From Brevundimonas vancanneytii (GTDB lineage: Bacteria > Pseudomonadota > Alphaproteobacteria > Caulobacterales > Caulobacteraceae): DNA of 10,970 nucleotides. The stretch is from contig CAMCIP010000063.1 of the NCBI GenBank assembly GCA_945874855.1, positions 1 through 10,970 on the forward strand. Reading direction: 5' to 3'. Below are positions 1 to 7,275 of this stretch, one piece after another. Each line of letters starts with the position of its first letter. Position 1 is the first letter of the stretch. The translations under genes were made by a program, and so were the position numbers. The notes beneath the pieces were generated by a model that was not told the origin of the DNA, searched no databases, and saw nothing but the letters and a program-made list of their open reading frames with translations.

Positions 1-948
<948 letters not shown>

Positions 949-1056
949 GGGCAGGACCCTCCGGATGACCGCCGCAAGGCCTAGCACGGCCCGCGCCGGG
1001 GGCGGAAGTTGCGACCGCTTGCGGGCGGGCGCGGGAGCGGCGACAACCGGCGCTCC
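949..1056. promoter_or_regulatory. Divergent intergenic spacer
   Basis: This 108-bp GC-rich spacer separates the minus-strand peptidase from the plus-strand acyltransferase, so promoters for both should lie in or near it. The only clear signal is the peptidase ribosome binding site (GGAGGG on the minus strand, 957-962). A GCTA-containing stretch on the minus strand near 980-987 resembles part of the Caulobacter -10 element, but no matching -35 box was found. A 7-base inverted repeat (CCGCAAG at 972-978, CTTGCGG at 1018-1024) may be chance in DNA this GC-rich. No convincing plus-strand promoter was recognised. The promoter role is inferred from gene arrangement. Confidence 0.35.
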
Positions 1057-1905
1057 ATGGCGACCGTCCCCTCCCTTCCCGGCAGACATATCTGCGACGT
1101 GCTGATCGCCGAGCGCGCGCCGCGCCTGACCTCGGCCTGGACCTGGCCCATGGTGCGGCCGTGGCTCTATCGTCTGCTGGGCTATCATCAGGCCCGGGAC
1201 ATGGCCGACATGATCGCTGACTGCCCCGGGCACGAGGCCCTGCAGAAGCTGTCCGACCTGCTCGATCTGCAGGTGTCGACGATGAACCTTGACCGCCTGC
1301 CCGCCACCGGCCGCTGCATCGTGGTGGCCAACCATCCGACCGGCATCGCCGACGGCATCGCCGTGTTCGACGCCGTGACCTCGCGCCGGGCGGACGCCAT
1401 CTTCTTCGCCAATGCGGACGCCCTGAGGGTCTGCCCGCGCCTGGCCGAGGCCGTGATCCCGGTCGAATGGGTCGTGGAGAAGCGGACCCGGGAAAAGACC
1501 CGCGCCACCCTGGACGCGGCCCGCGCCGCCTTCGAGGCCGAGCGGTGCGTGGTCCTGTTTCCGGCCGGCCGGCTGGCGCGGCTGGAGGACGGCGCCCTGA
1601 CCGATCCCGAATGGGCCCCCACCGCCGCCTCCCTGGCCCGCAAATACCAGGCGCCGATCGTGCCGGTTCACGTGACCGGGCCCTACAGCCGGCTGTTCCA
1701 CTTCTTCGACCGCTTTTCGCAGGAACTGCGCGACGTGACCCTGTTTCACGAGCTGCTGAACAAGCGGCAGACGGCGTTCCGCCTGTCGGTCGGCAAGCCG
1801 GTGGCGCCGGAGCGGCTCGACATCGACGCGGGCAAGGCCACCTATGCCCTCAAGGCGTTCACGGAGCGGGTACTGCCGACCCGGCCGGACGCGGACTTCG
1901 CATGA
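1057..1905 (+). CDS. PlsC-like lysophospholipid/glycerol acyltransferase family protein
   Basis: This 282-residue protein resembles the 1-acylglycerol-3-phosphate acyltransferase superfamily, which transfers acyl groups from acyl-ACP or acyl-CoA to lysolipids at the membrane. The catalytic block is NHPTGIADG (92-100). Five residues separate His93 and Asp99 instead of the four in classic PlsC, a form I associate with the hemolysin-like/ornithine-lipid acyltransferase branch (NHPLGGLDG-type). The second block, FPAGRL (168-173), corresponds to the FPEG substrate-binding motif. Further family-like text follows: a WAPTAASLARKY stretch, PVHVTGPYSRLF and ELLNKRQTAFRLSVGKPV. There is no signal peptide and no clear transmembrane helix. 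The start is uncertain: ATG 1057 lacks a close Shine-Dalgarno, TTG 1009 in the same frame would add 16 basic residues, and GTG 1099 would shorten the protein. The stop overlaps the tsaE start (ATGA), implying co-transcription. The acyl acceptor cannot be assigned. Confidence 0.87.
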   Translation: MATVPSLPGRHICDVLIAERAPRLTSAWTWPMVRPWLYRLLGYHQARDMADMIADCPGHEALQKLSDLLDLQVSTMNLDRLPATGRCIVVANHPTGIADGIAVFDAVTSRRADAIFFANADALRVCPRLAEAVIPVEWVVEKRTREKTRATLDAARAAFEAERCVVLFPAGRLARLEDGALTDPEWAPTAASLARKYQAPIVPVHVTGPYSRLFHFFDRFSQELRDVTLFHELLNKRQTAFRLSVGKPVAPERLDIDAGKATYALKAFTERVLPTRPDADFA

Positions 1906-2366
1906 GGATTCCCCTGGTCGACGAGGCGGCGACGACGGCCCTGGGGCGGGCGGTCGCGCCCCTGCTGCGCCCCGGCGACGCCGTTCTGCTGGAGGGCCCT
2001 CTCGGCATGGGCAAGTCGACGCTGGCACGGGGCCTGATCCGGGCGCTGGCGGGCCCGGACGTGGACGTGCCGAGCCCGACCTTCACGATCGTGCAGGTCT
2101 ACGAGACCTCACCGCCGGTGGCCCATTTCGACCTCTACCGGCTGGAGCGGTCGTCGGAGGCTGCAGAGATCGGCCTGGACGAGGCGCTGGACCTGGGCTG
2201 CGTCGTCATCGAATGGCCGGAGCGGCTGGGCGAAGATGCGGCGGCCTGGCTGGGCCCGGACCGGCTGACGGTGCGGCTGGCGGAGGACGGCGGCGGCCGG
2301 CTTGCGACCGTTTCTGGCGCAGGTCGGTGGGAAAAGGGCCTGAAGGAGATCCATGTCCGATCGTGA
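1902..2366 (+). CDS. tsaE: tRNA threonylcarbamoyladenosine biosynthesis ATPase TsaE
   Basis: This 154-residue protein has the usual TsaE length. TsaE is the cytoplasmic P-loop ATPase that works with TsaB and TsaD to place threonylcarbamoyl on A37 of ANN-decoding tRNAs. Visible motifs are Walker A GPLGMGKS (32-39, Lys38), the family stretch SPTFTIVQVYE (58-68), HFDLYRL (75-81), EIGLDEAL (89-96) and VIEWPERL (102-109, Glu104). The P-loop is mildly unusual, with Pro33 where many homologues carry Asp (GDLGAGKT). The start at ATG 1902 overlaps the acyltransferase stop by four bases (ATGA). The 3' end runs 14 bases into amgK. Translation probably depends partly on re-initiation, since only a weak purine-rich stretch precedes the start. 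TsaB and TsaD are not in the window. Confidence 0.96.
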   Translation: MRIPLVDEAATTALGRAVAPLLRPGDAVLLEGPLGMGKSTLARGLIRALAGPDVDVPSPTFTIVQVYETSPPVAHFDLYRLERSSEAAEIGLDEALDLGCVVIEWPERLGEDAAAWLGPDRLTVRLAEDGGGRLATVSGAGRWEKGLKEIHVRS

Positions 2367-3438
2367 AGCCTTGCGGCTCGACTTTCTGAAATCCGCCGGC
2401 CTGTCCGGAGCGGTGCGCGCGCCCCTGCCCGGCGACGCCTCGACCCGGCGCTATGAGCGGCTGACCCTGGCCTCGGGCGCCACCCTGATGCTGATGGACC
2501 AGGCGCCGTCGGCCGAAAGCCCGCCGGCCGATCCGTCGTGGACGCCCGAACGGCGCCGGGCCGAGGGCTGGAATGCGACGGCGCGGCTTTCGGCGGGCCG
2601 GATCGACGCCTTCGCGGCCGTGGCGACCCATCTGCGGTCGGTGGGGCTCAGCGCGCCGGAGGTCGTGGCGCTGGACGTCGCCAACGGTCTGGCGGTGCTG
2701 GAGGACCTCGGCGACGACCTGTTCGCCCGGGCGATCGAGGCCGGACAGCCGGAGGCGCCCCTCTATATGGCGGCGGTCGAGGCCCTGGCCCGGCTTCATG
2801 CCGCGTCGACCCCCGAGGTCCTGACCGGGCCCGGCGGCGACTGGCCGCTTCAGACCTATGACGCCACGGCGCTGAAGGGCGGGGCCGACCTGTTCGTGGA
2901 GTGGCTGCCGCAGCTGCGGCCGGAGCTGGCGTTTTCCGACGAGGCCCGGACCCGGTGGGACGCCGCCTGGGCCCCGGTCGTCGCGGCCGCCCAGAACGCG
3001 GCCTCGGTGATGGCGCACCGCGACTATCATGCCGAGAACCTGATCTGGCTGCCGGCGCGGCAGGGCGCGGCGCGGGTCGGCATGATCGACTTCCAGGACG
3101 CGGTCCGGGCGCATCCCAGCTGGGACCTCCACTCTCTGCTGCAGGACGCGCGGCGCGACGTCTCGCCGGAGCTGGAGGCGGCGGCGCTGGACCGCTATTT
3201 CGCCCTGCGCCCGGGGATCGACCGGGAGGCCTTCATGGCCGACTATGCCGCCCTGGCGACCCTGAACGAGGCGCGGATCCTGGGCATCTTCGCCCGGTTG
3301 ATCGTGCGCGACGGCAAGCCCCGCTATGCCGCCTTCATGCCGCGCATGTGGGCCCATCTGACGGCCAACCTGCCCCGGACGCCTGCGCCGCTCGGGGCGT
3401 GGTTCGCGCAATATGTGCCCGCGGAGCTGCGCCGATGA
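2353..3438 (+). CDS. amgK: N-acetylmuramate/N-acetylglucosamine anomeric kinase AmgK
   Basis: This 361-residue aminoglycoside-phosphotransferase-fold kinase is encoded immediately before murU. AmgK phosphorylates MurNAc (and GlcNAc) at the anomeric carbon, feeding MurU in the peptidoglycan recycling route that bypasses MurA. The N-terminal nucleotide-binding segment shows GDASTRRYERL (27-37). The C-lobe has the catalytic loop HRDYHAEN (222-229, Asp224 as likely base, Asn229) and the metal-binding IDFQDA (Asp246), followed by HPSWDLHSLLQDARR. AAGDD-type aminoglycoside resistance is unlikely given the neighbour and the GDAST and IDFQDA signatures of this family. The start is well defined: AAGGAG (2343-2348) lies four bases before ATG 2353, inside the end of tsaE. 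The ATGA overlap with murU suggests the two enzymes are produced in matched amounts. Confidence 0.93.
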   Translation: MSDREALRLDFLKSAGLSGAVRAPLPGDASTRRYERLTLASGATLMLMDQAPSAESPPADPSWTPERRRAEGWNATARLSAGRIDAFAAVATHLRSVGLSAPEVVALDVANGLAVLEDLGDDLFARAIEAGQPEAPLYMAAVEALARLHAASTPEVLTGPGGDWPLQTYDATALKGGADLFVEWLPQLRPELAFSDEARTRWDAAWAPVVAAAQNAASVMAHRDYHAENLIWLPARQGAARVGMIDFQDAVRAHPSWDLHSLLQDARRDVSPELEAAALDRYFALRPGIDREAFMADYAALATLNEARILGIFARLIVRDGKPRYAAFMPRMWAHLTANLPRTPAPLGAWFAQYVPAELRR

Positions 3439-4151
3439 CCGCGCCGACCACCGCCATGGTGCTGGCCGCGGGGCTGGGCACGCGGATGCGGCCGCTGACG
3501 GACGACCGGCCCAAGGCCCTGGTCGAGGTCGGCGGGCGGGCCCTGATCGACCATGTGCTGGACCGGTTGGCGGAGGCCGGCGTGACGCGGGCCGTGGTCA
3601 ACGTCCACTGGTTCGCTGACCGGCTGGAGGCGCATCTCGGCGCGCGCGGGCGGGGGCCGGAGATCGTCATCTCGGACGAGCGCGACCTGCTGCTGGAGAC
3701 CGGCGGCGGCCTTAAGAAGGCGCGACCCCTGCTGGGCGACGCGCCGGTCTTCGTGGCCAATATCGACAGCGTCTGGATCGACCGGGGCGACGCCCTGGGC
3801 GACCTGGTCCGCCTGTGGGACCCGTCGCGGATGGACGCCGCCCTGCTGCTGGCCCGGCGAGAGGGCGCCATCGGCTTTGAGGGCGACGGGGACTTCTTCC
3901 TCGCCGATGACGGGCGGCTGACGTTTCGGGGTGAGGCCCCGGCCGCGCCCTTCGCCTATATGGGCGTCCACATCACCCGGCCCGGCTATGCCGACGGGGG
4001 GCCCGAGGGACCGTTCTCGCTGAGCCCGCTGTGGCGCGCCTCGGCGGCGGCGGGGCGGCTGTACGGCTGCGTGCTGGACGGCGACTGGATGCACGTCGGT
4101 GACCCGCAGGCGCGGGACGAGGCCGAGGCGCGGCTGGCGGCGGGGAAGTGA
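3435..4151 (+). CDS. murU: N-acetylmuramate alpha-1-phosphate uridylyltransferase MurU
   Basis: This 238-residue sugar-1-phosphate nucleotidyltransferase matches the short single-domain MurU form, with no C-terminal hexapeptide (GlmU-like) repeats. It converts MurNAc-1-phosphate and UTP to UDP-MurNAc, completing recycling after AmgK. The N-terminus carries LAAGLGTRMRPLTDDRPKALV (10-30), the nucleotide-binding signature with Arg17 and Lys27. Further motifs are VNVHW (55-59), ETGGGLKKA (88-96) and ANIDSVWID (108-116), where Asp111 is the expected Mg2+ ligand. The last is DWMHVGDP near the C-terminus, where Asp223 is the second metal ligand. Other nucleotidyltransferases such as mannose-1-phosphate guanylyltransferase share the fold, but the amgK linkage makes MurU the best call. 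GGAG at 3423-3426 is spaced 8 bases from ATG 3435, which overlaps the amgK stop. Confidence 0.94.
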   Translation: MTAPTTAMVLAAGLGTRMRPLTDDRPKALVEVGGRALIDHVLDRLAEAGVTRAVVNVHWFADRLEAHLGARGRGPEIVISDERDLLLETGGGLKKARPLLGDAPVFVANIDSVWIDRGDALGDLVRLWDPSRMDAALLLARREGAIGFEGDGDFFLADDGRLTFRGEAPAAPFAYMGVHITRPGYADGGPEGPFSLSPLWRASAAAGRLYGCVLDGDWMHVGDPQARDEAEARLAAGK

Positions 4152-4198
4152 GCCTGTTCGGCCTCACCCGGCGAGGCGTCGCGCGCCGAGCGACAGGC
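4152..4198 (+). other. Potential hairpin filling the murU-addB gap
   Basis: GCCTGT-TCGGC (4152-4162) can pair with GCCGA (4185-4189) and ACAGGC (4193-4198), giving 11 base pairs interrupted by a three-base bulge (4190-4192). Inside it, CTC and GAG (4163-4165, 4173-4175) can extend the structure. No T-rich tract follows, so it is not a canonical intrinsic terminator. It lies directly upstream of the addB start and spans nearly all of the only non-overlapping junction in the array. A role in RNA processing, attenuation or addB translation is an inference. Confidence 0.4.
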
Positions 4199-4206
4199 CC
4201 CCGGGG

Positions 4207-7200
4207 ATGACCCGCTTCGACCCCTTCGCCGGGCCCTCGCCCCGCTGGTTCTCCATCGATCCGCACCGTCCCTTCCTCGACGACCTCGCCGACGGCCTGC
4301 TGGACTGGCTGGGCGAGGCGTCGCCCGAGACCCTGTCGGACGCCGTGGTCCTGCTGCCCAACCGGCGCGCGGCGCGGGCCTTTTCCCAGGCCCTGGCGCG
4401 GCGGGCCGGCGACCGGCCGGTGCTGCTGCCCGAGGTGCGACCGCTGGGCGATCTGGAGGAGGACGAGCCGCCCTTCTCGCCCGGCGACCTCGGCCTGGAC
4501 CTGCCGCCCGCCATCGCTCCCCTGGCCCGTCGCTTCGAGCTGGCCCGCCTGATCGTTCAGGCCGAACTGCGGCCCGGACTGACGCCGGTGGGTGCCCTGG
4601 GCCTGGCCGAGGCGCTGGGGCGGTTCATGGACTCCTGCCAGATCGAGGAGATCGAGGACCTGTCGCGGCTCGACGATCTGGTTCAGGGCGACCTGGCCCG
4701 CCACTGGCAGGAGACGGCCCGATTTCTGCGGGTGGCGACCGAGATGTGGCCCGCGCGCCTGGCCGAGCTGGGGCTGGTCGATCCGGCCTGGCGCCGGGCG
4801 CGGCTTTTGCGCCTGCTGGCCGAGCGCTGGACCGAGGCGCCGCCCGACCGGCCGGTGCTGGCTGCCGGCTCGACCGGCTCGGCCCCGGCGGCTGCGGCGG
4901 TGCTGCGGGCCGTGGCGGCGGCCCCGCGCGGCTGCGTCGTCCTGCCCGGACTGGACCGCGACATGGCACCGGCGGTCTGGGACGAGGTGGCCGGTGACGC
5001 CCAGCATCCCCAGCACGCCCTGCACAGGCTGCTCACCCGCGCCGAGGTGGAGCGCGCCGCCGTCGCGCCCTGGTTCCGCCGTCCGGGCGACGAGGCCGCC
5101 GACAGCGCCGGCCGGGCCCGGGCCCGTGTGCTGGCCGAGGCCCTGCGCCCGGCCGAGGCCACCGGCGACTGGCGCGCCGCCATCGGCGCCTTGCGGACGG
5201 CGGCCGCCCCCCTGACCGGGGTCGATCCTGTGGCCCTGGGGCTGCAGGGCCTGTCCGTCGTTACCGCCCGGCAGGAGGAGGATGCGGCGGCCGCCATCGC
5301 CGTACTGATGCGCGAGACGCTGGAGACCCCGGGCCGGACCTGCGCCCTGGTGACCCCGGACCTGGACCTGTCGCGGCGGGTGGCCGCGCGGCTGGAACGG
5401 TGGGGTGTGGTTCCCGACGTCTCCTCCGGGGTTCCCCTGCCGCGCACGGCCGCCGGCCGCCTGCTGTCGCTGGCCGCGCGGCATCTGGCCGATCCCCTGG
5501 ATCCCCAGGCCCTGCTGGGCCTGCTGAAGCATCCGGCCGTCCGGCTCGATCTGGCGGAGCACGACGTCGTCGAGGCGCGGCAGGGGCTGGAGCGCCACGC
5601 CCTGCGCGGGCCGCGGCTGCGCGACTGGGCCCGGGCGCGGACGGCCCTGCTGAAGGCCCGCTCGCCCCGCGACGACGGCCGCGAGGCCTCGGCCGGGACC
5701 GTGGGGCGGGTCCGCGCCGCAGAGGCCCTGCTGGACCGGCTCGAGACGCTGCATGCCATCGCCCGCGCGCCCTTCGGGCCCCAGGTGGCGCTGGATCAGG
5801 CCGCCCGCAGCCTGACCGGTCTGGTCGAGGCCCTGGCCGGTCCGGAGGCCTGGTCCGGCAACGACGGCGAGGCCGCGGCGGCCCTGATGTCCGGCCTGAT
5901 CGCCCACGGCGCCCCGCTGGGCCCCGTCGATCCGCACGGCCTGTCGCGCCTTCTGACCGCCCTGATGGCCGAGGAGACGGTGCGCTCGGGCGATGCCACC
6001 CATCCGACCCTGCGCATCCTCGGGGCGGTGGAGGCGCGGCTGGCGCGCGCCGACCGGGTCATTCTGGCGGGGCTGGAGGAGGGGGTCTGGCCCGGCCCGG
6101 CGGCGATCGATCCCCTGTTGTCGCGGCCCATGCGCGAGAAACTGGGCCTGCCCCCGCCGGAGAAGCGGCTGGGCCAGACGGCGCAGGACTTCCTTCAGGC
6201 CGCCGCCTCGCCCGAGGTGGTGCTGGTGGTGCGGGAAAGGCGGGGCGGTCAGCCGGCTGTGCCCAGCCGCTGGCTGTGGCGACTGCGCATGCTGGCCCGG
6301 GGGGCGAACCTCGTCGACTATCCCGTGGCCCTGGCCGTCGACGACCGGGCCGTGCCCTGGGGCCGCGCCCTGGACGCGCCGACCGGCTTCACGCCCGCGC
6401 CGCGCCCCGAGCCGCGTCCGCCGGTCGCGCGACGACCCCGCACCCTGCCGGTCACAGCGGTGGAGCGCTGGGTCCGCGACCCCTATGCCGTCTACGCCCG
6501 CCATGTGCTGAACCTGCGCGATCTGGACCGGCCCGGCCGCTCGGCCGAGGCCCTGGCGCGGGGCACCGCGGTGCACAAGGCGGTGGAACGGCTCGTCCGG
6601 ACCTGGCCCGACGCCCTGCCCGAGGACGGCGAGACGGTCCTGTATGATCTGCTGATCGAGGAACTGACGCTGAACGGCTTCGACGCGGCGGCCATGGCGC
6701 GCGAAGGGCCGCTGGCCCGCGCCTGCGCCGGGCGACTGGCGGCGATGGAGGGGGAACGGCGGGCCCGCGGCATCGAGATCCGGGTCGAGGAATCGGTCGC
6801 CCTGACCTTCGACGCCCCCTTCGCCCCCTTCACCCTCACGGCCAAGGCCGACCGCATCGAGGTGTCGGCCACCGGCGCGGCGGTGATGGACTTCAAGACC
6901 GGGGCCATCCCCACGCTCAAACAGATCGCCACCGGTTTTGCCCCGCAGCTGACCCTGACCGGCGCGATCCTGGCCGAGGCGGGACTCAGCGACGGCCCTG
7001 CGATCGACCCGGAGGAGCTGACCTATGTCCGCGTCACCGGTCGGGCCAGGGCCGACGAGGTGGCGGTGCGCGCCTCGGGGGCCGAGGCCCTGGCCCTGTC
7101 GCGGGAAGCCCTCGCGGGGCTCAAGGCGCGGGTGGCACGGTATGACGACGCGTCCGTGCCCTATCCGTCGTGGACCGCCCCGCAGTTCATGGGCAATTTC

Positions 7201-7275
7201 GGCGGCAACTACGACCAGCTGGCCCGCGTCTGGGAATGGCACGTCTCCGGCGGCGGCGAGGGGGATGACGCATGA
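4207..7275 (+). CDS. addB: Double-strand break repair protein AddB (helicase-like/nuclease subunit)
   Basis: AddB is the second subunit of the AddAB helicase-nuclease, which resects double-strand breaks for RecA loading. The 1022-residue product reads as the alphaproteobacterial type. The N-terminal half is UvrD-like without a Walker A motif: where an ATP-binding loop might sit, the sequence is VVLLPNRRA (47-55). Motif-like remnants occur (ILAGLEEGVWP, LLSRPMREKLGLPPPEKR). The C-terminal RecB-like nuclease has TAVERWVRDPYAVYARHVL, GTAVHKAVER (His790), AKADRIE (Asp882), VMDFKTG (Asp895, Lys897) and QLTLTGAIL. The cysteines of the Bacillus AddB iron-sulfur cluster are not evident: RDPY replaces the usual CP-aromatic start and no C-terminal Cys group exists. 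ATG 4207 is the best start, though its Shine-Dalgarno is weak. The only upstream in-frame start I checked (GTG 4099) lies within murU. The 3' end overlaps addA (ATGA). Confidence 0.94.
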   Translation: MTRFDPFAGPSPRWFSIDPHRPFLDDLADGLLDWLGEASPETLSDAVVLLPNRRAARAFSQALARRAGDRPVLLPEVRPLGDLEEDEPPFSPGDLGLDLPPAIAPLARRFELARLIVQAELRPGLTPVGALGLAEALGRFMDSCQIEEIEDLSRLDDLVQGDLARHWQETARFLRVATEMWPARLAELGLVDPAWRRARLLRLLAERWTEAPPDRPVLAAGSTGSAPAAAAVLRAVAAAPRGCVVLPGLDRDMAPAVWDEVAGDAQHPQHALHRLLTRAEVERAAVAPWFRRPGDEAADSAGRARARVLAEALRPAEATGDWRAAIGALRTAAAPLTGVDPVALGLQGLSVVTARQEEDAAAAIAVLMRETLETPGRTCALVTPDLDLSRRVAARLERWGVVPDVSSGVPLPRTAAGRLLSLAARHLADPLDPQALLGLLKHPAVRLDLAEHDVVEARQGLERHALRGPRLRDWARARTALLKARSPRDDGREASAGTVGRVRAAEALLDRLETLHAIARAPFGPQVALDQAARSLTGLVEALAGPEAWSGNDGEAAAALMSGLIAHGAPLGPVDPHGLSRLLTALMAEETVRSGDATHPTLRILGAVEARLARADRVILAGLEEGVWPGPAAIDPLLSRPMREKLGLPPPEKRLGQTAQDFLQAAASPEVVLVVRERRGGQPAVPSRWLWRLRMLARGANLVDYPVALAVDDRAVPWGRALDAPTGFTPAPRPEPRPPVARRPRTLPVTAVERWVRDPYAVYARHVLNLRDLDRPGRSAEALARGTAVHKAVERLVRTWPDALPEDGETVLYDLLIEELTLNGFDAAAMAREGPLARACAGRLAAMEGERRARGIEIRVEESVALTFDAPFAPFTLTAKADRIEVSATGAAVMDFKTGAIPTLKQIATGFAPQLTLTGAILAEAGLSDGPAIDPEELTYVRVTGRARADEVAVRASGAEALALSREALAGLKARVARYDDASVPYPSWTAPQFMGNFGGNYDQLARVWEWHVSGGGEGDDA

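Noticed and set aside
1009..1056. TTG-initiated 16-residue extension of the acyltransferase
   Set aside because: The extension is Arg/Gly-rich with no family similarity and no good ribosome binding site. ATG 1057 is preferred, though not proven.
4099..4206. GTG-initiated 36-residue extension of AddB overlapping murU
   Set aside because: The added residues are Arg/Pro-rich shadow translation of murU and the intergenic hairpin. Family-like sequence begins at ATG 4207.
3973..7242. Minus-strand open frame of about 1089 codons antisense to murU and addB
   Set aside because: It is antisense to a clearly conserved gene with intact nuclease motifs. Its translation is low-complexity Gly/Arg/Gln/Pro-rich with no recognisable domain, as expected from the third-position GC bias of the true gene.
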